Below are positions 1 through 6,070 of a DNA stretch of 6,070 nt, piece after piece. A program made the translations under genes and the position numbers. The notes under the pieces are model-generated. The model had not been told where the DNA came from, made no database searches, and saw only the letters and a list, made by a program, of their open reading frames with translations. Within the stretch, counting starts at the first letter, position 1; each line of letters begins with the position of its first letter. Source of the stretch: Desulfotomaculum sp. (GTDB taxonomy: Bacteria; Bacillota; Desulfotomaculia; Desulfotomaculales; Desulfohalotomaculaceae); the NCBI GenBank assembly GCA_021129815.1, contig JAJOKN010000057.1, positions 1-6,070 on the forward strand, written 5' to 3'.

Positions 1-84
1 GTTTTTGTGCGCATTGCATTGTGGTCAGCAACAAATAGTAAAGTCCATCAGAAAGGTGAAAATACACATGAAAAACCAGATTAA
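1..84 (+). CDS. Possible 3' end of a plus-strand gene cut by the window edge
   Basis: Frame 1 is open from the window edge to a TAA at 82-84 and gives 27 residues, beginning VFVRIALW and ending in a hydrophilic tail (NTHEKPD). The third codon positions are mostly A or T, as expected for a coding frame in this AT-rich DNA. The look, a short hydrophobic stretch followed by a charged tail, would fit the C-terminus of a membrane protein, but 27 residues are too few to name a family. Frame 2 is also open from the edge (to 130) and reads as a less natural Cys/His- and Lys-rich peptide with more G/C at wobble positions, so frame 1 is preferred. If real, the gene converges on the minus-strand operon and ends about 170 bp from the hydrolase stop. 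The fragment could equally be non-coding. Confidence 0.3.
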   Translation, partial: VFVRIALWSATNSKVHQKGENTHEKPD

Positions 85-252
85 AAACATCGCAAAACAA
101 ATAAAATCTGTCGGAATATTCATCAGCTAGAATTTATAAAACAAAATACTGCCAAGCCTTCACCCAATCACTCACACGACCACAGCTGCAGCTGCTGCAA
201 TTATAAATCTAACAGCAAAAACAAAAAATAATTACAGAAAAGATGTCTTATG
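85..252. other. AT-rich intergenic region between convergent ends
   Basis: This stretch lies beyond the hydrolase stop codon and holds no convincing gene. I looked for a terminator on both strands. On the minus strand, T-rich runs follow the hydrolase stop (about 215-232), but no strong GC hairpin stands just before them. The only GC-rich dyad (183-199) is not followed by a T-run in either direction. No tRNA, T-box (no TGGNACCGCG-type element) or other known RNA signature was seen. Confidence 0.5.
183..199. repeat. GC-rich palindrome in the intergenic region
   Basis: CAGCTGCAGCTG at 183-194 is a perfect 12-bp palindrome. It overlaps a second small dyad, TGCAG-CTG-CTGCA at 187-199. It stands out in an otherwise AT-rich stretch, about 55-70 bases after the hydrolase stop. 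It could form a short RNA hairpin at the 3' end of the operon transcript, but it lacks the U-tract of an intrinsic terminator. It could also be an unimportant triplet-like repeat of GCW units. Confidence 0.4.
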
Positions 253-903
253 TTAATATTTGTTATATTTTTTTAAAACATTAAAAAATGGATTGTGATG
301 CATTTCTTGCTCTATAAAAGTATCAGGTCCATGGCCGGGAAACACTCTTGTGTGTGCTGGCAAAGTAAGCAGCTTATTTTTTATGCTGTGTATCAATTGC
401 TGGTAGTTCCCGCCCGGAAAATCTGTTCTACCTACCGCGCCTGCAAAAAGTGCATCGCCTGTAAAAACTATATTATCAATTCTTATACATATGCTGCCGG
501 GGGTATGTCCAGGTACGTTTAATATTTCAAGCTGCATATTGCCCAATTGTATCACATCGCCATCTTCTACTGTAGTACATTCTGACTTTACAACAACACT
601 GTTTCCAATATAAAAAGACAAATTCTTTTTTGAATCATAGAACATGTCTGCATCTAAAGGATGTATCATAAGCTTTGCACCAGTTACAGAAATTATATCA
701 TCCGCTCCTCCTATATGATCTCCATGACCATGAGTACATATTACATATTCGACGCTTACTTTAAGCTGTTTTAATTCTTCCAATATCAAGTGCGCATCTC
801 CGCCTGGATCAATCACCGCTGCTTTTTTAGTATCTGCACATGCTATAATATAACAATTAACATCAAGAGGGCCTACAATCAATTTTTTAAATATCAACTT
901 CAC
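253..903 (-). CDS. Metallo-beta-lactamase-fold hydrolase, glyoxalase II-like (YqgX/YcbL type)
   Basis: This is a probable cytoplasmic zinc-dependent hydrolase of 216 aa. The full metal-binding set is visible: THGHGDH (H58, H60, D62, H63), then PGHTPGS (H133), TGD (D150) and PGHGP (H191). The ending GHGPDTFIEQE..NPF is typical of the short YqgX/YcbL-like group, about 210 aa long. These lack the C-terminal substrate-binding domain of classical glyoxalase II. Family members hydrolyse thioesters such as S-lactoylglutathione, but the true substrate cannot be read from sequence; a bacillithiol or other thiol adduct is a possibility in Firmicutes. The start is GTG with GGAGG only 4 bases upstream. 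TTG two codons later (895-897) would have a spacing of 10, and there is no nearby ATG. It is the third gene of the operon, 16 bp after rel. Fold and metal site are certain; the reaction is not. Confidence 0.92.
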   Translation of the reverse strand: MKLIFKKLIVGPLDVNCYIIACADTKKAAVIDPGGDAHLILEELKQLKVSVEYVICTHGHGDHIGGADDIISVTGAKLMIHPLDADMFYDSKKNLSFYIGNSVVVKSECTTVEDGDVIQLGNMQLEILNVPGHTPGSICIRIDNIVFTGDALFAGAVGRTDFPGGNYQQLIHSIKNKLLTLPAHTRVFPGHGPDTFIEQEMHHNPFFNVLKKYNKY

Positions 904-907
904 AAAA

Positions 908-912
908 CCTCC
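908..912 (-). promoter_or_regulatory. Ribosome binding site of the hydrolase gene
   Basis: The minus strand reads AGGAGG, with the GGAGG core ending 4 bases before the GTG at 903-901. The core is a very strong match to the 16S 3' end, but the spacing is short. That leaves TTG at 897-895 as an alternative start with a spacing of 10. Confidence 0.8.
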
Positions 913-919
913 TAAAAAA

Positions 920-3091
920 TTAACTTGTCATTATCTGATTTCCTACCACTCGCTTGACAGTATATATATCTTTTATCTGCCTTATTCTACTCAATATGTA
1001 GTCCATCTGTTCTAAACTCTTTAAGTTTAACACAAGTTCGATCACTGCTGCTTTATCTTTGCGAGAACGCGCATTAACCCACTTTGCACTCAATTTCATT
1101 TCTAAAAGCACATTCAGCACATCGTTCAATAATCCTGCCCTGTCCATACCCAATATTTCTAATTTCACTTGAAAAACTGACTTAAAATTTTCATCCCAAA
1201 TAGCTTCTACTATGCGATCTGATTCTGCTTCTCTAAGAGTATTTATGTTTTTACAATTAGCGCAGTGAATCGACACACCGCGTCCTCTAGTTATATATCC
1301 TACGATTTCATCTCCTGGCACAGGGTTACAGCAGTGAGCAAGCCTTATCAATAGGTTGTCCACGCCTTTGATTCTAATTCCTTGAGTAGGCTTACCCCAT
1401 TCACTTTTGCTCTGCTGAACTCTAGATAAAACTTTCTCTACTGAAACCTGTTTTTTTACCCTTTTACCTAACTGATTTAAAACCGATAGCGCTGTAAGCT
1501 TGCCACTTCCTATGAGTTCAAATATATCATCTATAGAAGAAACATTTATTTTAGTTTTTACCTCCATAAGCTTATCGCTTTTCAAAATAGACATATCAAG
1601 ACCTTGTTTTCGTATCTCTCTCTCAAGCATCTCCTTGCCTTTCAATATATTCTCTGTCCTCTGCTCGCGCTTAAACCACTGCCTGATGCGGGCTTTAGCA
1701 TGAGGAGTTTTCACGATGTTCAACCAATCTCTGCTAGGCCTGCTGTTTTTATTAGTGATGATTTCTACTATATCTCCATTTTTAAGTTTATAGTCCAATG
1801 TAACTATGCGCCCATTTACTTTTGCTCCTATACAGCGGTGACCCACATCAGTGTGTATATAATAAGCAAAGTCAATAGGAACAGAACCCGATGGCAGCTC
1901 CACAACATCTCCTTTTGGCGTAAACACAAACACAGAATTTGCAAATATGTCTATTTTTAAGTTTTCCATAAATTCCCTAGCATCGCTCATGTCTCGCTGC
2001 CATTCCAACAGCTGACGAAGCCATGCTAATTTTTCAGCAAATTCACTATCAGTATTGACTTTTTCTTTATACTTCCAGTGAGCAGCTATTCCATATTCAG
2101 CAGTTTTATGCATTTCAAAAGTTCTGATCTGTATTTCAAATGGTTCGCCACCTGGTCCGACCACAGTGGTATGCAGCGACTGATACATATTTGCCTTTGG
2201 CATTGCTATGTAATCTTTAAATCTTCCTGGAATTGGCTTCCACAAAGTATGTACAATCCCTAACACTCCATAACAATCCTTAGTAGTTTCAACTAGTATC
2301 CTTACTGCAAGTGCATCAAATATTTCTGAAAAATTTTTGTTCTGCTCTACCATTTTTTTGTATATAGAATAAAAATTTTTAGGCCGTCCTGTAATCTCCG
2401 CATTGTTTATATTTGCTTCCTTTAAACGTTCGCTCAGTATATCAATTATGTGTTTTATGCGCTCTTCTCTCTTTTCCCTTGTCATTGCAACTAGCTTTTT
2501 AAGCTCATAATATTTTTCAGGCTCACTGTATCTAAATGCGAGATCTTCCATTTCCCATTTGATTCTGTAAATACCTAATCTGTGAGCAAGTGGCGCAAAA
2601 ATTTCCAATGTTTCTCTTGCTTTTTCTATTTGTTTTTCTCTGCTCTGATATTCCAACGTGCGCAAATTGTGCAGTCTATCTGCTAACTTAATGAGTATCA
2701 CTCTTATATCTTTAGCCATAGCTAAAAACATCTTGCGCAAGTTCTCTGCTTGACGTTCTTCTTTGGATTTAAATTTTAGCTTTTTTAACTTGGTCACGCC
2801 ATCGACTAAAAGTGCAACCTCTTCACCAAATTCAGATTTTATATCTTCTAATGTAACTACAGTGTCTTCCACTACATCATGCAAAAGCCCTCCTATGAGC
2901 GTTTCCATATCCAGCTGCAAATCCGCCAAAATCTTAGTAACTTCTACTGGATGAATAAAATAGCTTTCACCGGATTTGCGCTTTTGTCCAAAATGTGCCC
3001 ACTCTGCATATCTATAAGCCTTTTTTAGCAAAGATATATCTGCTGTGGGATTATATTTTTTTACCTTTTCAATAATTTGTGCTAGAGACAC
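920..3091 (-). CDS. rel: Bifunctional (p)ppGpp synthetase/hydrolase, Rel (RelA/SpoT homologue)
   Basis: This cytosolic, ribosome-associated enzyme makes (p)ppGpp from ATP and GTP/GDP on amino-acid starvation and also degrades it. At 723 aa it is full length for Firmicutes Rel. Domains in order: HD hydrolase (about 20-200) with an intact Mn site (H47, H71-D72, E75-D76, D138); synthetase (about 210-345) with the GRPKNFYSIYKKM loop near 235-247, catalytic D259 and E319; TGS (about 384-446); helical region (about 455-560); zinc-finger/RIS region with C587, C588, H609, C610 and C613; and a C-terminal ACT domain (about 638-718). The RFKD motif at 290-293 is the signature of bifunctional enzymes; monofunctional RelA has ExDD. 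Both activities are therefore expected. The start is GTG with GGAGG 7 bases upstream; the nearby ATG at 3107-3105 is out of frame and soon stops. The gene follows recJ by 26 bp, without the apt gene often found between them. Confidence 0.97.
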   Translation of the reverse strand: MSLAQIIEKVKKYNPTADISLLKKAYRYAEWAHFGQKRKSGESYFIHPVEVTKILADLQLDMETLIGGLLHDVVEDTVVTLEDIKSEFGEEVALLVDGVTKLKKLKFKSKEERQAENLRKMFLAMAKDIRVILIKLADRLHNLRTLEYQSREKQIEKARETLEIFAPLAHRLGIYRIKWEMEDLAFRYSEPEKYYELKKLVAMTREKREERIKHIIDILSERLKEANINNAEITGRPKNFYSIYKKMVEQNKNFSEIFDALAVRILVETTKDCYGVLGIVHTLWKPIPGRFKDYIAMPKANMYQSLHTTVVGPGGEPFEIQIRTFEMHKTAEYGIAAHWKYKEKVNTDSEFAEKLAWLRQLLEWQRDMSDAREFMENLKIDIFANSVFVFTPKGDVVELPSGSVPIDFAYYIHTDVGHRCIGAKVNGRIVTLDYKLKNGDIVEIITNKNSRPSRDWLNIVKTPHAKARIRQWFKREQRTENILKGKEMLEREIRKQGLDMSILKSDKLMEVKTKINVSSIDDIFELIGSGKLTALSVLNQLGKRVKKQVSVEKVLSRVQQSKSEWGKPTQGIRIKGVDNLLIRLAHCCNPVPGDEIVGYITRGRGVSIHCANCKNINTLREAESDRIVEAIWDENFKSVFQVKLEILGMDRAGLLNDVLNVLLEMKLSAKWVNARSRKDKAAVIELVLNLKSLEQMDYILSRIRQIKDIYTVKRVVGNQIMTS

Positions 3092-3098
3092 CTGGCTT

Positions 3099-3103
3099 CC
3101 TCC
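3099..3103 (-). promoter_or_regulatory. Ribosome binding site of rel, fixing a GTG start
   Basis: TGGAGGAAG on the minus strand, with the GGAGG core 7 bases before GTG at 3091-3089. It lies between the recJ stop and rel. The ATG just before it overlaps the site itself and leads to a seven-codon dead end, so GTG is the start. Confidence 0.85.
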
Positions 3104-3117
3104 ATTAACTCTTTGTT

Positions 3118-5958
3118 TTACTGATTATCAATAATAGTTCTTTTAAACAATTTTTGCAAATCCTCGCATGCCATCATAGAAACAAAGTGCAAGCTTTTTT
3201 GCACTATATTTTTAGACCAGCAAAAAGTTTTTGAATTGTTCAAATCGATCTTTTTAGCTGGCCTTTCAAGCATCTTAATAATATAATTATTATCTTTATA
3301 ATAAAATTCCAAAAGCTTTAGCTCCGACAAAATTTTCATCAACAAGGCTACTGTATAGCTGCTGACGTTCATTTTGCTGCATTTACACAACAACCTTATC
3401 AAATAATCATTTGAAAGCTTAGACCGCTCTTTTTTCATATTGTTCAAATACTTATACAAAATGGCAAGTTTTTTGCGCTCTGGAATAAAACTCTTCAAAA
3501 CCCTTATTGAATTAGCAATATCTTTGGTAGAAAACAAAAAATACCAATCTCCATCATCACATGTGGCTTCCGCAACACACTGCATGCTGCCATGACTAAA
3601 AGGCGGATAATAAAAAACTGCTTTTTTAATGCCGACATCCAAGTCTTTTAGCAGCATTGGAGTAGTTATCAACAAATTTTTAATACCTGAAATTAAAAGC
3701 TCATTGATTTTTGCTTTGCTTTCTTCAGGCATGCTCTTGCTGCAGCAAATGATTCTATCAATCAAGCTCTCATCTTTTGCAGTTAACACATAAAGCAGCT
3801 CCAGTGCTTGCTGTTCTGAGTTAACCAATATCGCTGTCATTACCTCTTTTTCGTAAGCCTCATCTATCACATTCATAAGCACCTGCATGCGATTAGTGCA
3901 TTCTCTATAATCATACAAAGTAATTTTGCTATACATGTTGTCTTTGAAATGAAAAATCTTTTCATTTAAGTCACTGATGCTGCTATCATCACGCAGGTTT
4001 CCTTCTTCTATAATTGGACCATATTTCTTATAAAAGTTTAACTCCTGTAAAATATACTCTGGGCTTGATAACTTAAATTTATAAAAGGACTTGACTTGCA
4101 AGTTATCGCTCAAAACAGAAAAAAAACAACAAGTACTTTTGCATATCTTTTCTTCGTTCGCATTCTCTTTTCTTTTTATCAAAGCTCTTTCACATATATG
4201 TTTTATTTCGATCTGTATTCTTTGTTCCCCATTCCACTCATTGATCACAGGCACAAATGCTATATCCACATTTATTTTATCAGCCTCTGTATTTTGTACA
4301 CATGTTGTATCTAAAAAGTCTGCCAGTCCAAAACCAATACCATCGAATATAACATTTTCAGCACGCAGCTTCATTTTTAAATGCTTATTGTCATTGCCAA
4401 CAGTTTTAATATCCAAAACGCTCACATTCTGGGCAGCTAATAATGGCAATGGATTTCCTTCTCCAAATGGCGCAAGCAAGCTAATTTCACGCACTACTCT
4501 TTCAGTCATGCTGTCTAAAGAGACGATTTTATCCACTTCAATAGTCGGAAATAAGTCTTCATCTTCTAAAATAGCACTTGCATAGTCATTGATTTTTTGA
4601 CGCAAATTATCAATTTGATCCGTATCTAACGAAAATCCTGCTGCTCTTTCATGTCCACCAAATTTTTTCAAACAATCTTCACAATGTTTTAGCGCTTTGA
4701 ATAAATGAAAACCTTCTATGCTCCGTGCTGATCCCTTAGCTTGTTGTCCTTCTATTGAAATCATGAGCACTGGACGACTGTAGCGCCTTAGCAAACGAGA
4801 AGCCACAATTCCAATAACACCATGATGCCATGCTTGTGACGCTAACACCAGCACCCTATGTCTTAACAAATTTTCATCTGATTCTACCATCTTTACCGCT
4901 TCATCTAATACCCGCTGCTCTATAGCCTGTCGCTCTCTATTGTTCAAATCGAGCTCAAGCGCAAGCTCTTTTGCTTTCTCTAAGTCATCAGTTAACAAAA
5001 GCTCAACTCCAACGCTCGGGTCATCTATGCGGCCAGCGGCATTTATGCGCGGTGCTAATATAAACCCCACATCGCGTTCTGTTACTGACTTATCAGATAA
5101 ACCGCTCACTTCTTTTAAAGCCATAAGCCCTATGTTGTTAGTTTGCCTAAGCTTTAAAAGTCCATACTTCACTATAATCCTGTTTTCTCCTAACAGAGGA
5201 ACAAGATCTGCTATTGTTCCTAAGCAGGCTATATCCAAAAGCTCTTGCCACTTGTCATCTTTTAATCCCAGCTGCCTGTACAAGCCCTGTACAAGTTTTA
5301 ACGCTATTCCTACCCCCGCCAGTTCTTTAAACGGATATTCACAGTCCTTTCTTTTTGGATTTATAACAGCCTCTGCGTCTGGCAGTACCTCTTGCGGTTC
5401 ATGATGGTCAGTAATTACAAGTTTTATACCTAATCTTTTTACTAAATCAGCTTCCTCTACCGCAGTTATGCCACAATCAACGCTGATGATGAGAGAAAAC
5501 CCCTTTTCATGAGCATCTCTTATCGCTTCACTGTGCAAACCATAGCCTTGAGTTCTATTAGGAATGTAATAATCTACCACTCCACCCAGGCTTTTAAGCG
5601 CTTTTATAAGAACAACAACGCTGGTGATGCCATCAACATCATAATCACCGTATATCAAAATAGGCTTTTTACTCTTTATATGATATATAATCACATCCAA
5701 CGCTTTTTTCATATCTTTCATCAAAAGCGGATTATCTAAGTCTTTAAGATTTCCTTTTAAAAACAATTTAGCATCTTCTAATGTATATATCCCTCTGTTT
5801 ATCAACAATTGCGCCAATACTTCTGATATATCCAACTGACTTGCAAAAATATTTTTAAGCACTGTGCTATTGCTTTTAACTTTCCAAAGCTTTTTAAGTT
5901 TTTTTCCATTGTTAATAAAATCATTAAAGTCTTTGATTTTATCGTTTGATTTTTCCAT
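3118..5958 (-). CDS. recJ: Single-stranded-DNA-specific exonuclease RecJ with long C-terminal extension
   Basis: This cytosolic 5'-3' single-strand DNA exonuclease acts in RecF-type recombination and in repair resection, using Mn or Mg ions. The DHH-family motifs are intact: YGDYDVDG (D105, D107, D109), VDCG (D161), TDHHEP (D184, H185, H186), TIADLVPL (D251) and PRINAAGR (304-310). The DHHA1 domain carries WHHGVIGIVASR (377-388), GSARS (409-413) and GGHERAAG (434-441). An OB-fold DNA-binding part follows at about 470-590. Residues from about 600 to 946 form an extension absent from the E. coli enzyme (577 aa) and longer than that of B. subtilis (786 aa). It begins with a Cys cluster (C606, C610, C611) and loosely resembles a degenerate RecA-like helicase lobe (about 705-815), then a helical or winged part. 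The ATG start has GAGG 7 bases upstream and no in-frame ATG until residue 80. It is the first gene of the operon. Confidence 0.96.
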   Translation of the reverse strand: MEKSNDKIKDFNDFINNGKKLKKLWKVKSNSTVLKNIFASQLDISEVLAQLLINRGIYTLEDAKLFLKGNLKDLDNPLLMKDMKKALDVIIYHIKSKKPILIYGDYDVDGITSVVVLIKALKSLGGVVDYYIPNRTQGYGLHSEAIRDAHEKGFSLIISVDCGITAVEEADLVKRLGIKLVITDHHEPQEVLPDAEAVINPKRKDCEYPFKELAGVGIALKLVQGLYRQLGLKDDKWQELLDIACLGTIADLVPLLGENRIIVKYGLLKLRQTNNIGLMALKEVSGLSDKSVTERDVGFILAPRINAAGRIDDPSVGVELLLTDDLEKAKELALELDLNNRERQAIEQRVLDEAVKMVESDENLLRHRVLVLASQAWHHGVIGIVASRLLRRYSRPVLMISIEGQQAKGSARSIEGFHLFKALKHCEDCLKKFGGHERAAGFSLDTDQIDNLRQKINDYASAILEDEDLFPTIEVDKIVSLDSMTERVVREISLLAPFGEGNPLPLLAAQNVSVLDIKTVGNDNKHLKMKLRAENVIFDGIGFGLADFLDTTCVQNTEADKINVDIAFVPVINEWNGEQRIQIEIKHICERALIKRKENANEEKICKSTCCFFSVLSDNLQVKSFYKFKLSSPEYILQELNFYKKYGPIIEEGNLRDDSSISDLNEKIFHFKDNMYSKITLYDYRECTNRMQVLMNVIDEAYEKEVMTAILVNSEQQALELLYVLTAKDESLIDRIICCSKSMPEESKAKINELLISGIKNLLITTPMLLKDLDVGIKKAVFYYPPFSHGSMQCVAEATCDDGDWYFLFSTKDIANSIRVLKSFIPERKKLAILYKYLNNMKKERSKLSNDYLIRLLCKCSKMNVSSYTVALLMKILSELKLLEFYYKDNNYIIKMLERPAKKIDLNNSKTFCWSKNIVQKSLHFVSMMACEDLQKLFKRTIIDNQ
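3131..3159 (-). promoter_or_regulatory. Candidate internal promoter for rel in the recJ 3' end
   Basis: On the minus strand TTGCAA (3159-3154) and TATTAT (3136-3131) are separated by exactly 17 bp. They match the sigma-A boxes TTGACA and TATAAT at 4 of 6 and 5 of 6 positions. Transcription would start near 3124, giving rel a leader of about 33 bases. In AT-rich DNA such matches arise by chance, so this is a proposal. The bases also encode the C-terminal residues of RecJ. Confidence 0.3.
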
Positions 5959-5965
5959 AAAAAAA

Positions 5966-5969
5966 CCTC
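5966..5969 (-). promoter_or_regulatory. Ribosome binding site of recJ
   Basis: The minus strand reads ACGAGG followed by seven T and then ATG at 5958-5956, so GAGG has a spacing of 7. This supports the ATG start and the roughly 24 extra N-terminal residues before the usual KLW start region of RecJ. The core is weaker than those of rel and the hydrolase. Confidence 0.7.
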
Positions 5970-6006
5970 GTAATTACTCGTTTTATGTAATAAAAATACA
6001 TTTAAA

Positions 6007-6035
6007 ATTATAAACCAGTAGCAAAATATATTCAA
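6007..6035 (-). promoter_or_regulatory. Sigma-A-type promoter of recJ and the operon
   Basis: On the minus strand a -35 box TTGAAT (6035-6030) and a perfect -10 box TATAAT (6012-6007) are separated by 17 bp, the ideal spacing. Transcription would start near 6000, giving a leader of about 42 bases before the recJ ATG. This is the best promoter match seen in the window and suggests the operon begins with recJ. Confidence 0.7.
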
Positions 6036-6044
6036 CTAAACAGG

Positions 6045-6061
6045 TGATAACAACTTTATCA
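6045..6061. promoter_or_regulatory. Small dyad just upstream of the recJ promoter
   Basis: TGATAA and TTATCA, separated by 5 bases, form a perfect 6-bp inverted repeat centred about 20 bp upstream of the -35 box. The position would suit an activator or repressor site. The dyad is short and AT-rich and could be chance, or the remains of an upstream gene's 3' end. Confidence 0.2.
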
Positions 6062-6070
6062 ATTAACATC

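Noticed and set aside
25..123. 32-residue hydrophobic minus-strand ORF downstream of the operon
   Set aside because: It has no ribosome binding site, and its Phe/Ile/Met-rich content is the expected antisense of Lys/Asn-rich AT-rich DNA.
85..252. Possible T-box or other leader RNA for a downstream minus-strand hisS or hemZ gene
   Set aside because: There is no T-box sequence, no recognisable specifier stem and no downstream gene start within the window.
254..270. AT-only inverted repeat (AATAT/ATATT) at the hydrolase stop
   Set aside because: It is a five-pair all-AT stem overlapping coding sequence, too weak to act as a terminator.
295..522. 75-codon plus-strand frame opposite the hydrolase
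   Set aside because: It overlaps the conserved metal-site codons (H133, D150, H191) of the hydrolase in antisense and has no family resemblance.
1500..1960. Two overlapping plus-strand frames opposite rel
   Set aside because: Both are antisense to the TGS and helical regions of a clearly intact Rel and show no motif of their own.
4091..4585. 164-codon open frame on the plus strand
   Set aside because: It is antisense to the conserved RecJ OB-fold and linker region. Its Ser/Phe-rich composition is typical of a mirror of Lys/Glu-rich coding sequence.
4940..5404. 154-codon open frame on the plus strand
   Set aside because: It lies wholly opposite the RecJ DHH/DHHA1 core, is Ser-rich with no recognisable motif, and has no convincing ribosome binding site evidence.
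5802..6035. 77-codon minus-strand frame overlapping the recJ start
   Set aside because: It runs out of frame through recJ codons and through the recJ promoter, and is explained by AT-rich DNA.
5983..6069. Hydrophobic minus-strand frame open from near the right edge (28 codons), possibly the tail of an upstream gene
   Set aside because: It spans the recJ promoter, is short, and has no identifiable motif. It cannot be told from chance without more sequence.

Overview
The window looks like ordinary chromosome of a low-GC Gram-positive bacterium, most likely of class Clostridia. The reasons are AT-rich DNA, purine-rich GGAGG-type ribosome binding sites, a sigma-A-like promoter, and the conserved Firmicutes order recJ, rel, metallo-beta-lactamase-fold hydrolase. 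No sequence search was possible, so the lineage is an inference.

Layout, read on the minus strand from right to left. A near-consensus promoter (about 6007-6035) lies upstream of recJ (5958 to 3118; 946 aa), a single-strand-specific 5'-3' exonuclease with a long C-terminal extension. After 26 bp comes a full-length bifunctional (p)ppGpp synthetase/hydrolase of the Rel type (3091 to 920; 723 aa). After another 16 bp comes a short glyoxalase-II-like metallo-beta-lactamase-fold hydrolase (903 to 253; 216 aa). Both rel and the hydrolase start at GTG behind strong Shine-Dalgarno sequences. The tight spacing and shared strand suggest one transcription unit. A second promoter-like sequence in the last codons of recJ could also transcribe rel separately.

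The left end (1-252) holds no convincing complete gene. A plus-strand frame open from the window edge to a stop at 82-84 may be the last 27 codons of a gene converging on the operon. The rest is AT-rich non-coding sequence with one GC-rich palindrome and no clear intrinsic terminator on either strand. The right end (5959-6070) is the recJ upstream region, with the promoter and a small dyad.

Together the operon joins DNA end processing and recombination (RecJ), the stringent-response alarmone enzyme (Rel) and a likely thioester or glyoxalase-type hydrolase. The genes often found between these in related bacteria, apt (between recJ and rel) and dtd (between rel and the hydrolase), are missing here. 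I found no mobile element, CRISPR array, structural RNA gene or clearly new system. The points most worth a second look are the degenerate helicase-like C-terminal part of RecJ, the compacted gene order, and the candidate internal promoter for rel.
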